17,975 bases of DNA from an uncultured Christensenellaceae bacterium (GTDB lineage: Bacteria; Bacillota; Clostridia; Christensenellales; UBA3700). Below are positions 5,993 through 13,332 of this stretch, piece by piece. The position numbers and the translations under genes were made by a program. The DNA lies in the NCBI GenBank assembly GCA_910588015.1, contig CAJUOK010000028.1, positions 1-17,975 of the forward strand, read 5' to 3'. Every line of letters starts with the position of its first letter. Position 1 is the first letter of the stretch. The notes under the pieces are model-generated. The model made no database searches and was not told the DNA's origin. It saw only the letters and a program-made list of their open reading frames with translations.

Positions 5993-8935
5993 TTATATTT
6001 CAAATAAAAGAGTTTTTATTTCATATTTGCCAAAATCAAATTCTTCGCCTGCGACAACTTGTTTTTCCTCTTCGAGCATATTGCTTTCATATATCCCTTT
6101 GCAAGGAAAATTGGCTTTTATTTTTGCTTTGCATTCTCTGCCGTATCTTTCGAAAACTCTTGCGACTATACTCTTTCCGTCCTCGCTTACTTTTACAGTC
6201 TCGAGTATCACTCCGCTAAATTCAAAAAGTGAAGGCAACGCGGGCGCATTATCCTTGACTATTAGTTTGTTATTAAAGGCATATGCTCTCTTTACAACGT
6301 CGCAATCCTGCCATTTTCCCTCGTGAGGATAAAATGCGTAAGAAAATTTATGTTCTCCCATATCGCACTGCGGGTCGGGATATTTCGGCGAACGCAACAA
6401 ATTGAGAGATAGCAAACCGTTCTTGGCTCTGTGTCCGTATTTGCAATCATTGAGAATTGCAACGCCGTAGTCTTTTTCGTCAACGTTGATAAATTTGTGA
6501 GCGCATATTTCAAACTGCGCTTTGCGAACAGGCGTGTCTTCCAACGTCGAGCGGTCAACGTTGCCGAACTGAATATCGCAATTGACCGTATCCGAATACA
6601 CGGTAGGTTTGAATTCCGCTCTCAACATTTTGTGCGACTCTCTCCAATCTACTGCGGTATCGAATACCAACGACTTGTCTCCCTTTGTCAACCTCGCAGA
6701 CTGAATGACGGTGCTGTCTCTGTATGTATATACGTTTTCCATAACTACGCTCGCGCCGTCGATATATGACAAATGTTTTTCCAATTTAAGCGTACTGCGG
6801 CGTTTTTGGGGATAATTTATATCGATATCCCAAGCGTCGTAATATGATTTCGGGTCGGGATAGACTGCAAATCTATTGAGAAATTCTCCGCACAGTTCTT
6901 TGCCGTTCGTCAAATCGACAAACGAATCTATGGAGCCGTCTTTTGCAAAATGCACTTTGACTTTGTCGTTTTGAATAAAGTCCTTGCCGCGAGATAAGCC
7001 GTCTTTGTCTTCCGACGATAATCTTGTCAGCAACGCCGAAGAATAAGCTTTAACGTCGCACTTATACCAATCGTCGGCAACTTTGACGTACTCGTTTCTG
7101 TCAAAACTCGTCGGATTGACAACTCCGAACGCGCCCTTTACAGACAACTTGTCCAACAGTCCGTCTATCATAGAATTGACGTCTGATTGCATTTTCTCGT
7201 ATCTCGCAACGGATTCTTCGTATACTCTGCGAATTGACGAGCCCGGAATAATATCGTGGAATTGATACAAAAGCACCTCTTTCCATATCTCCTCCAGTCC
7301 TTGACAATCATATTCGATACCCCTAACTTTCGCAGTCGCCATAAGCCATTCCAACGTATGCAACGACTGCTCTATAGCTCTGTTATAACGCTTATTCAAC
7401 GCTTGCGACGTATAAGTTCCTTGATGTTTTTCAAGATAAAGTTCTCCGTCGTATTTGGGTATTAATTCTATGTAATCGTTTTGCAAATCGTCAAAAAGTT
7501 CTACGGCGTGACGTCTGACGACTTTGCTCATTCCTTTGACGTTTTTCTGTCTTTCGAGAAGCTCTATAGGCGCTTCTCCCGGACCGCCTCCTCCGTCTCC
7601 TATGCCGTACACTAGCAAAGCTTTTTTCAATTTGTCGCTTTGTGGATTGCCGTTGTCCGATTTGGTAATAGCCATTGGCGTGGCTGTGGAATTATAATTT
7701 CCCTGCGGAGCCATATGCGATAGAACCTCGCTGCCGTCGATTCCTCTCCACACGAATGTCTTATATGGAAATTTGTTTTGCATATTCCAACTAAGTTTGA
7801 TAGTCATAAAATACTTTCTGCCGCACTTGCGTATGATTTGCGGCAAAGACGCAGGATAACCGAAAACGTCCGGAAGCCACACTACCTTGCAACTCTTGCC
7901 GAATTCGTCTCTAAAAAACTTTTCGCCGTATAAAAACTGTCTTATGATAGACTCTCCGCTGGGAATATTGCAATCGCATTCCGTCCACATACCGCCCTGC
8001 AATTCCATTTTTCCGTCGGCAACAGCTTTTTTGACATTTTTGTATAACGTCGGCTCTTCTTCCTTTATCCATTGAAAAAGTTGCGCTTGCGAAGCTCCGA
8101 ACTTATAATCTGGATATTTCTCCATATTGTGCAGAGCGGTGGCGAAAGTACGCGCGGCTTTGCGCTTTGTCTCTCTGATAGGCCACAGCCAAGCAAGGTC
8201 GATATGCGCGTGTCCGATAGCAGTGTATTCCGTCACGTTTTCATCAACCGGCGCTGTAATAACTTTTTTGAGATATTCGTGCGCCTCTTCCATACTCTTT
8301 TTTGCAAGCTTATAAGACGCGCTCAAAGCCTTGTCTATTTCGTCAAGACGCTCTTTTGTAAGATGTTTATTTTTCCCGTAAGTCAACGCCAACATAAAAA
8401 GCTGCAGATAATCGTAATAATAAGTCAAAACCGCTTCGTCGCACACGGCTATGTCTTTGCGAACCAACTTGACTTTTGCGTCGGTTCTGTTGCGTTTTCC
8501 GTTAAAACCTCCGTCGACCAACAGCTCGACTTGTTCTCCCCCCTGCGCGCTGTCGAATAAATCTACGACCTGCTTGCCCTTTGCCGATTGAACGAGGTCT
8601 ATGCCGTCAAGCACTTGCGTGATACCCTGCCTAGGTTCTCCGTCTATATAAGCCAAGCCCTCGCCTTGAATATTTATCAACGCAACCACCTTTTTACCTT
8701 TGCAGTCTGTCGGAACTTGACCTTTGAATCTAAACCAACCGCAATCAAAATCGCTGCCCCACACCATTCCCTTTTTAATAGGCGAAAAACTAGCCTTATC
8801 CAACAAGTCTTTGGCGATAGGCTCTTTGCTCAATGCCGCCTCGCACGACATATGCGCAACGACTTTGTATATCTTTTTTCTTATAGCGATAAGTCTCGCG
8901 ACGTGATGGGGATAAAGAGCAATTCTTTCAAGCAT
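5993..8935 (-). CDS. Alpha-mannosidase, glycoside hydrolase family 38
   Basis: 980 residues, the normal size for bacterial AMS1-type GH38 enzymes, which hydrolyse alpha-linked mannose from oligosaccharides. An N-terminal beta domain (about 1-230) precedes the catalytic domain. The zinc motif GHAHIDLAWLW gives H244 and D246; WLPDVFGY gives the catalytic nucleophile D356; YQFHDIIPGSS gives H560 as the remaining zinc ligand. The C-terminal beta-sandwich domains run from about 620 to the end. There is no signal peptide, so it is probably cytoplasmic and acts on imported manno-oligosaccharides. The start ATG 8935 is supported by AAAAGGTG at 8947-8940. It is monocistronic, with a consensus promoter at 9023-8995 and a terminator at 5968-5939. 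No sugar transporter or kinase is adjacent. The family call is firm; linkage preference cannot be read from the sequence. Confidence 0.95.
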   Translation of the reverse strand: MLERIALYPHHVARLIAIRKKIYKVVAHMSCEAALSKEPIAKDLLDKASFSPIKKGMVWGSDFDCGWFRFKGQVPTDCKGKKVVALINIQGEGLAYIDGEPRQGITQVLDGIDLVQSAKGKQVVDLFDSAQGGEQVELLVDGGFNGKRNRTDAKVKLVRKDIAVCDEAVLTYYYDYLQLFMLALTYGKNKHLTKERLDEIDKALSASYKLAKKSMEEAHEYLKKVITAPVDENVTEYTAIGHAHIDLAWLWPIRETKRKAARTFATALHNMEKYPDYKFGASQAQLFQWIKEEEPTLYKNVKKAVADGKMELQGGMWTECDCNIPSGESIIRQFLYGEKFFRDEFGKSCKVVWLPDVFGYPASLPQIIRKCGRKYFMTIKLSWNMQNKFPYKTFVWRGIDGSEVLSHMAPQGNYNSTATPMAITKSDNGNPQSDKLKKALLVYGIGDGGGGPGEAPIELLERQKNVKGMSKVVRRHAVELFDDLQNDYIELIPKYDGELYLEKHQGTYTSQALNKRYNRAIEQSLHTLEWLMATAKVRGIEYDCQGLEEIWKEVLLYQFHDIIPGSSIRRVYEESVARYEKMQSDVNSMIDGLLDKLSVKGAFGVVNPTSFDRNEYVKVADDWYKCDVKAYSSALLTRLSSEDKDGLSRGKDFIQNDKVKVHFAKDGSIDSFVDLTNGKELCGEFLNRFAVYPDPKSYYDAWDIDINYPQKRRSTLKLEKHLSYIDGASVVMENVYTYRDSTVIQSARLTKGDKSLVFDTAVDWRESHKMLRAEFKPTVYSDTVNCDIQFGNVDRSTLEDTPVRKAQFEICAHKFINVDEKDYGVAILNDCKYGHRAKNGLLSLNLLRSPKYPDPQCDMGEHKFSYAFYPHEGKWQDCDVVKRAYAFNNKLIVKDNAPALPSLFEFSGVILETVKVSEDGKSIVARVFERYGRECKAKIKANFPCKGIYESNMLEEEKQVVAGEEFDFGKYEIKTLLFEI

Positions 8936-8953
8936 AACACACCTTTTGGATAC

Positions 8954-8979
8954 CGATAAATATAATATATCGATAAATA
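8954..8979. promoter_or_regulatory. Direct repeat CGATAAATA in the mannosidase leader
   Basis: CGATAAATA occurs twice, at 8954-8962 and 8971-8979, with a 17-bp period, just downstream of the predicted mannosidase transcription start. It could be a repressor site that blocks transcription (inference). The region is AT-rich, so chance is possible. Confidence 0.3.
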
Positions 8980-8994
8980 CAATTATATATTATA

Positions 8995-9023
8995 ATTATA
9001 ACCGCGCTAACGCCGCCTGTCAA
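8995..9023 (-). promoter_or_regulatory. Consensus sigma-A promoter of the mannosidase gene
   Basis: On the minus strand, TTGACA (9023-9018) and TATAAT (9000-8995) are separated by exactly 17 bp, a perfect match to the housekeeping consensus. Further TATAAT-like hexamers follow at 8994-8989 and 8987-8982. Transcription would start near 8988, giving a leader of roughly 50 nt. Confidence 0.75.
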
Positions 9024-9046
9024 CGGCAATCGCCAAAGTTGCCGTT
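9022..9046. promoter_or_regulatory. Inverted repeat between divergent promoters
   Basis: AACGGCAA (9022-9029) and TTGCCGTT (9039-9046) are perfect 8-bp arms around a 9-nt spacer. They touch the mannosidase -35 box and lie about 28 bp before the lipoprotein -35. The position suggests a shared operator. No gene reads into it from upstream, so a terminator role is unlikely. Confidence 0.4.
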
Positions 9047-9073
9047 TTGTCCATAATTTAATCAAAAAAGATA

Positions 9074-9103
9074 TTGACTTTTGTCTTTTGATAATTTTAT
9101 ACT
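9074..9103 (+). promoter_or_regulatory. Predicted promoter of the lipoprotein gene
   Basis: TTGACT (9074-9079) and TATACT (9098-9103) are separated by 18 bp. The start would be near 9110, a short leader before the ribosome binding site GGGAG (9124-9128) and ATG 9136. Confidence 0.6.
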
Positions 9104-9135
9104 GATAATATAAAAATGATAAAGGGAGTTTTTTT

Positions 9136-10161
9136 ATGAAAAAAATTTTATCGGCATTTTTAATCGCGGCGGTTGCTTTGACTCTATGCTTAAGCTTTGC
9201 GGCGTGCGCGCCCGAATCTCAAACGGTAGAAGAATTCGGCAATATCGATTACAAAACCGTGCTTAAAGATTATTTGGAATACCCTGACGCGGCAAACGAC
9301 GCCAAAATGAACGCAGTTGAGCGTAACGTCAAAGATATTGTCGACGACGATTCTCTCACCGACGCCAAAAAAATCGTTCAAATTATGGAACGCGCAACTT
9401 TAAACGAAATAGAATGCGACCACTTTGCCTATTTCAGAAACCAAATGGGCGAAACCAAAATCGGAGACAAATCCGGTCAATTGATTTATCAAAGATTGAG
9501 AAAACAAAGCGACACGCTCAAAGACGATACGACAATAAAACTGCCCGTAAATCACAATTTCGGCGGAACGGAAACATCTTTTGTCACCTCTGCAGTAATC
9601 AGATACGTCAACAACGGCAAGTACAACAGAATTGAGAAAGCAAGCGATATCGTCTATAACGAAGAAACCGGTATATTAGAAGTTGCCAAATGGAAAAAAG
9701 GCTCAAAATGGGACGAAACCGAAAGCGCAATGTCCTCGAGAAGTTATGACGAGGCAAGAAAAACTTGCATTAACTGGGGATTGGAAAACGTCGTTGACTC
9801 AAGCAAAGCTATATCAATAGAATCCAAGACAGACGACAAAGGCAACGTCTATTATCAATTAAAATTCAGTATCGACGTTGCAGTCGCAAATGCGGACGGC
9901 ACAACGATAGGCAGATTGGAAAACGACAACAGCGGTAAGAATATGAGATACGAATACTGCGACATAGTTGCGGAAATATGGCAAAACGGTCTTGCAAAGA
10001 GATATCAAATCAACGAAAGTTGGTCGGGTAAAATCGGAAAACTGATGTTATGGTATGAAGGTTCGGCAACAAGCAAGTCGGAAATCATCTTCAGCTACTC
10101 CGAAGCGGATATGGACAATTCCAAAACCGAAGCAATTTATCAAGGCATATTGAATAAATAA
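9136..10161 (+). CDS. Predicted lipoprotein of unknown function
   Basis: 341 residues; I do not recognise the family. The N-terminus is a lipoprotein-type signal: MKK, then a hydrophobic core (residues 4-22), then SFAAC, with C24 the likely lipidated cysteine. The rest is hydrophilic. It has an acidic, helical region (about 35-100: NAKDIV-like, DDDSLTDAKK), followed by alternating, beta-rich sequence with paired aromatic and charged residues (about 130-330: NHNFGGTETSFVTSAVIRY, YYQLKFSIDVAVA). No membrane segment follows the signal, so it should be anchored to the outer face of the membrane. ATG 9136 is supported by GGGAG 7 nt upstream. It has its own promoter and terminator and is divergent from the mannosidase gene. 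Base composition and codon use look like the neighbours'. A solute-binding role has no sequence support. Confidence 0.85.
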   Translation: MKKILSAFLIAAVALTLCLSFAACAPESQTVEEFGNIDYKTVLKDYLEYPDAANDAKMNAVERNVKDIVDDDSLTDAKKIVQIMERATLNEIECDHFAYFRNQMGETKIGDKSGQLIYQRLRKQSDTLKDDTTIKLPVNHNFGGTETSFVTSAVIRYVNNGKYNRIEKASDIVYNEETGILEVAKWKKGSKWDETESAMSSRSYDEARKTCINWGLENVVDSSKAISIESKTDDKGNVYYQLKFSIDVAVANADGTTIGRLENDNSGKNMRYEYCDIVAEIWQNGLAKRYQINESWSGKIGKLMLWYEGSATSKSEIIFSYSEADMDNSKTEAIYQGILNK

Positions 10162-10175
10162 AAAACTTGAACTCA

Positions 10176-10214
10176 AAAATCGGAGCGTCAAAAGCGCAAT
10201 TCCCATAGGGAATT
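10176..10214 (+). repeat. Left copy of an inverted repeat around the flavoprotein gene
   Basis: AAAATCGGAGCGT (10176-10188) is followed after 9 nt by the palindrome AATTCCCATAGGGAATT (10198-10214). The same two blocks recur in reverse orientation at 11197-11234. The palindrome can form a stem of 7 bp, but no T-tract follows, so it is not a convincing terminator. Confidence 0.7.
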
Positions 10215-10254
10215 AAAAACTAAATTTTTAAGAGTTGTGCTTTCAAGCGATGAG

Positions 10255-10290
10255 AAAAACACTCTCGGACAAATCTCCGAGAGTGTTTTT
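10255..10290 (+). terminator. Strong, probably bidirectional terminator
   Basis: The perfect 14-bp arms AAAAACACTCTCGG (10255-10268) and CCGAGAGTGTTTTT (10277-10290) enclose an 8-nt loop and have A and T runs at opposite ends. It lies between the convergent lipoprotein gene (ends 10161) and flavoprotein gene (ends 10338) and can serve both. Confidence 0.9.
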
Positions 10291-10337
10291 CTATACATAA
10301 TTATGCCGACAAAGTAAGCTAAATTGAAATTTATCTG

Positions 10338-11054
10338 TCAATACTTCCACGGACGCTTTCGAGCAAGCCAACCATTAGTTTGCCAATATTCATAGTCAAG
10401 TCCTGCGACACCGTTTTTTTGTACTTGCTTTTGTATAAAGCGACATATCATAAACTTTATTTTCATTGCAATCTTCGTGTGGGCAGGCTTTGCATAATTT
10501 ATCCTTGCAAATTTGCGGGCAAGGCTATTGATTTTTCTTGTCAGACTTTTCCGCCTCTTTTCGGGCAGCTTATCCCATATCAGGTTACTCATAAGCGCAC
10601 TATTAAATACTCCGATTTTAGAAATACCCCACCACGATAGGCTGTGTTTTATATCTTGTGCCGTCGATTTTGCGCCCGAACCCAAACATTGCGTGATGAT
10701 AACGGCACGTTTGCCAAACATTTCTGCGACCGGTCTATGTGGCATCCAACGGTAGCCAAAATGGTCAAGAAGCGCTTTCATTGCACCCGTAGCGTGCATA
10801 ACATACGCAGGAGAAGTCATAACGATTAAATCAGCCTCTAAAAGCGATTTTTCTATAATATTGATATAATCAAAGTCCTTACAACTGCTTTCACCTTTCA
10901 TAAAGCAATTCGTGCAACCAACACAAAAGGACGGGCAATCTTTCGGCAGGTAATACTCAACTATATCCGCACCTTGAAAATTATTCAAAAAAGTTTGTTT
11001 CAAGTGGTATGTAACGCCTTGTTTTTCCGTACCGTTTATTACCGCTATTTTCAT
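10338..11054 (-). CDS. Flavodoxin-fold NAD(P)H-dependent oxidoreductase, possibly iron-sulfur flavoprotein
   Basis: 238 residues from ATG 11054. I chose this start because GGAG (11063-11060) is 5 nt upstream; an in-frame GTG at 11060 overlaps the GGAG and cannot use it. The flavodoxin-like fold begins MKIAVINGTEKQG, the FMN phosphate loop. TSPAYVMHATGAMKALLDHF (about 80-100) is the flavin-ring segment typical of NADPH-dependent FMN reductases. Cysteines C44, C47, C50 and C58 form CX2CX2CX7C, the compact spacing of iron-sulfur flavoproteins, which pass electrons from ferredoxin. The C-terminus (DYEYWQTNGWL...RPW) is a common ending in this family. A role in flavin-linked electron transfer or nitro/quinone reduction is inferred; the substrate is unknown. 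The gene is monocistronic, and it is flanked by inverted repeats, which suggests local insertion or rearrangement. Confidence 0.85.
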   Translation of the reverse strand: MKIAVINGTEKQGVTYHLKQTFLNNFQGADIVEYYLPKDCPSFCVGCTNCFMKGESSCKDFDYINIIEKSLLEADLIVMTSPAYVMHATGAMKALLDHFGYRWMPHRPVAEMFGKRAVIITQCLGSGAKSTAQDIKHSLSWWGISKIGVFNSALMSNLIWDKLPEKRRKSLTRKINSLARKFARINYAKPAHTKIAMKIKFMICRFIQKQVQKNGVAGLDYEYWQTNGWLARKRPWKY

Positions 11055-11089
11055 AAACACTCCAATAAATTACTGTTTATCGTACAATC

Positions 11090-11118
11090 ATTATATCACG
11101 AAAAATAGAAGAGCGCAA
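11090..11118 (-). promoter_or_regulatory. Predicted promoter of the flavoprotein gene
   Basis: TTGCGC (11118-11113) and TATAAT (11095-11090) on the minus strand are separated by 17 bp. The -35 box ends only 7 bp from the palindromic element at 11125-11201. Confidence 0.65.
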
Positions 11119-11124
11119 CCCATT

Positions 11125-11201
11125 GAATTTTGCGTGCTATATAAAACATATCTATATCTCACTAGGCTACGAGTAGCCAAGTTCGTCCACGCCTAAAATT
11201 C
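11125..11201. repeat. 77-bp palindromic element with terminal inverted repeats
   Basis: GAATTTTGCGTG (11125-11136) and CACGCCTAAAATTC (11188-11201) are inverted repeats that differ by a 2-nt insertion. Inside, GGCTAC-GA-GTAGCC (11165-11178) is a tight hairpin. The layout resembles a short non-coding palindromic repeat or MITE-like unit. It holds no reading frame. Only one copy is in the window. Confidence 0.5.
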
Positions 11202-11234
11202 CCTATGGGAATTACCGTAAAACGCTCCGATTTT
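11197..11234 (-). repeat. Right copy of the inverted repeat around the flavoprotein gene
   Basis: The palindrome AATTCCCTATGGGAATT (11197-11213) and ACGCTCCGATTTT (11222-11234) are the reverse complements of the blocks at 10198-10214 and 10176-10188. The gap is 8 nt here and 9 nt in the left copy, and the gap sequences differ. It lies directly after the nadE stop and overlaps the end of the 77-bp element. Confidence 0.7.
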
Positions 11235-11248
11235 GTTTACAAGTTTAA

Positions 11249-13156
11249 TCACTGCAAAGCATCCAATTCTTTTAACCACAAGCTCGCGCTTGCGTCGCTG
11301 GGCATTCTCCAATCCCCTCTAGGAGAAAGCGTTACGCTTCCCACTTTAGGTCCGTCGGGCAAACAGGAACGCTTGAACTGTTGAGCAAAAAACCTCTTAT
11401 AAAAATTCTTCAGCCATTTGCCGACAATCTCTCTGTCGTATATTCCGTCAAACGTCTGCGCGGCTATTCTATAAACCTTTTTCGGCGGATACCCCCAACG
11501 CAAAATATAATATAAGAAGAAATCGTGCAATTCGTACGGTCCGACTATATCTTCCGTCTGTTGCGCTATTTCATCGCCTTTTGCAGGCAGTAATTCGGGA
11601 CTTACCGGCGTGGCGAGTATATCGTTGAGCGCGTCGCTCACACTGTCGCCGCTATGTTCGTCGGCGCAATATTTGACAAGATATCTTACAAGCGTCTTGG
11701 GTATCGATGCGTTGACTCCGTACATCGACATATGGTCGCCGTTGTAAGTCGCCCAACCCAACGCAAGTTCGGATAAATCCCCCGTACCCAATACCAGTCC
11801 GCCCGTCTTGTTGGCAATATCCATAAGCACTTGAGTGCGTTCTCTCGCCTGCGCGTTTTCAAAAGTCGTATTCAAATCCGTCTTCTTCTGACCTATATCT
11901 TTAAAATGGCTTTCTACCGTCGCGGAAATATCCACGCTTATAAAATCAACTCCCAAACCGTTTGCTAAAATCTCCGCGTTGGATTTGGTTCTTTTAGTCG
12001 TGCCGAAGCAAGGCATTGTCACTGCTAAAACAGACTGTCTGTCCATATTTAGACTGTCTGCCGCCTTGACGGCAACCAAAAGCGCAAGCGCGCTGTCAAG
12101 TCCTCCCGAAAGCCCTATTACTATCTTTTTTGAGCCTGTATGCGCAATTCGTTTTTTCAGTCCGTTTGCCTGCATTTGCAATATGAGTTCGCATCTATCC
12201 TTGCGCTTTTCGGTATCGTCGGGAACGAACGGCGCGCCGGAAAACTTCCTTGTCAACTTGTTTTCAGACAGCGCTTGGTCAAATTTTACTATAAATTCCC
12301 CGTCAGCGCCTTTCAAAGTGTTGACTCTTCTCTTTTCAAAAGCAAGCTTGTCTACGTCTATGTCCGAACAGACAATTCCGTTCTCAAACAGCTTGCTTTC
12401 CGCAAGTATATTACCGCCTTCGGCTATTATATTATGTCCCGCAAAAACCGCGTCCGTCGTCGATTCTCCCTCGCCTGCGCTTGCGTAGACGTAACCGCAA
12501 TTAAGCTTACCCGATTGCGCCGACACCAACGTCCTTCTATAAGGAGCCTTGCCGACGACTTCGTCGCTTGCAGAGATATTAACGATAATATTAGCGCCTT
12601 TTTCCACAAGTTCTATTGACGGTGATTCTGCCACCCACATATCCTCGCATATCTCTACGCCGAACGAATATTGAGCCTTGTTGGAATTGACAAACACCAT
12701 TTTACCGATAATTGAAGTTCTGCCCGCTATCTCTATATCTGAAATATCTATATCCTTACCGCTGACAAAATACCTGGCTTCATAAAACTCCCCGTAGTTG
12801 GGAATGTTTTGTTTGGCAACTACTCCCAATATTTCACCGCCGCGTATTACCACGGCGCAATTATACAACTTGCCGCATTTTCTCAAAGGAGCTCCTATGA
12901 CGGCAACCGCGTCAGTCTTTTTTGTTTTTTTCAAGATAAAATCTATCGCCTTTTCAACTCCGTCCAACAGCGCGTCTTGCAAAAACAAATCTCCGCAAGT
13001 ATATCCGCTCACGCACAGCTCGGGCAGTGCCAACAGCTTGATGCCGTCTTTGTCGGCAGAGATTATCGCGTCGACTATCGCCTGCGCGTTTTTATCGCAA
13101 TCTCCAACCGTCACGTCTATAGACGCAGCGCCGCATTTAATAAAACCGTCTTTCAT
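11249..13156 (-). CDS. nadE: Glutamine-dependent NAD+ synthetase
   Basis: 635 residues, the usual size for the two-domain enzyme. It makes NAD+ from deamido-NAD+ with ATP and glutamine, the last step of NAD biosynthesis, in the cytoplasm. The N-terminal nitrilase-type glutaminase domain (about 5-270) has the Glu-Lys-Cys triad: E46 in LPELCVSGY, K115 in VVAKQN and C170 in GVEICEDMW. The C-terminal synthetase domain (about 320-635) has the ATP pyrophosphatase loop SGGLDS (350-355) and GTGDLSELALGW (457-468). All key residues are present. ATG 13156 is preceded by GAGGTTGGA. It ends in TGA. The gene stands alone, divergent from the ABC exporter operon. I found no convincing promoter or terminator for it; the palindrome at 11213-11197 follows the stop. 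Confidence 0.97.
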   Translation of the reverse strand: MKDGFIKCGAASIDVTVGDCDKNAQAIVDAIISADKDGIKLLALPELCVSGYTCGDLFLQDALLDGVEKAIDFILKKTKKTDAVAVIGAPLRKCGKLYNCAVVIRGGEILGVVAKQNIPNYGEFYEARYFVSGKDIDISDIEIAGRTSIIGKMVFVNSNKAQYSFGVEICEDMWVAESPSIELVEKGANIIVNISASDEVVGKAPYRRTLVSAQSGKLNCGYVYASAGEGESTTDAVFAGHNIIAEGGNILAESKLFENGIVCSDIDVDKLAFEKRRVNTLKGADGEFIVKFDQALSENKLTRKFSGAPFVPDDTEKRKDRCELILQMQANGLKKRIAHTGSKKIVIGLSGGLDSALALLVAVKAADSLNMDRQSVLAVTMPCFGTTKRTKSNAEILANGLGVDFISVDISATVESHFKDIGQKKTDLNTTFENAQARERTQVLMDIANKTGGLVLGTGDLSELALGWATYNGDHMSMYGVNASIPKTLVRYLVKYCADEHSGDSVSDALNDILATPVSPELLPAKGDEIAQQTEDIVGPYELHDFFLYYILRWGYPPKKVYRIAAQTFDGIYDREIVGKWLKNFYKRFFAQQFKRSCLPDGPKVGSVTLSPRGDWRMPSDASASLWLKELDALQ

Positions 13157-13206
13157 TCCAACCTCGAATTTAATTGATTACAAACTAATTATGTCCCCGT
13201 ATTGAC

Positions 13207-13234
13207 AATATTATCTTCATTTGCCAGTAATATT
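13207..13234. promoter_or_regulatory. Possible operator between nadE and the ABC operon
   Basis: AATATTA (13207-13213) and TAATATT (13228-13234) are 7-bp inverted repeats centred near 13220, between the two divergent genes and just upstream of the exporter promoter. ABC drug exporters are often controlled by a small repressor binding such sites, but the arms are AT-only and may be chance. Confidence 0.25.
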
Positions 13235-13257
13235 CCCCTTGATATGCTCTCCAACGG

Positions 13258-13286
13258 TTGCATAATTTTTATTTAGATTATATAAT
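13258..13286 (+). promoter_or_regulatory. Predicted promoter of the ABC exporter operon
   Basis: TTGCAT (13258-13263) and TATAAT (13281-13286) are separated by 17 bp. Transcription would start near 13293, about 40 nt before ATG 13333. Confidence 0.7.
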
Positions 13287-13332
13287 ATTTTATAATAATT
13301 TTATTTTGGAGTCAATAAAGGAAAGGTATTTT

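Noticed and set aside
10198..10214. Palindrome AATTCCCATAGGGAATT as the lipoprotein terminator
   Set aside because: It has no T-tract and recurs at 11197 as part of a repeat; the hairpin at 10255-10290 is the convincing terminator.
13258..13332. Upstream in-frame ATG that would lengthen the first ABC subunit by 25 residues
   Set aside because: It lies within the predicted promoter, lacks a ribosome binding site, and the extension does not fit the family; ATG 13333 has a good site.
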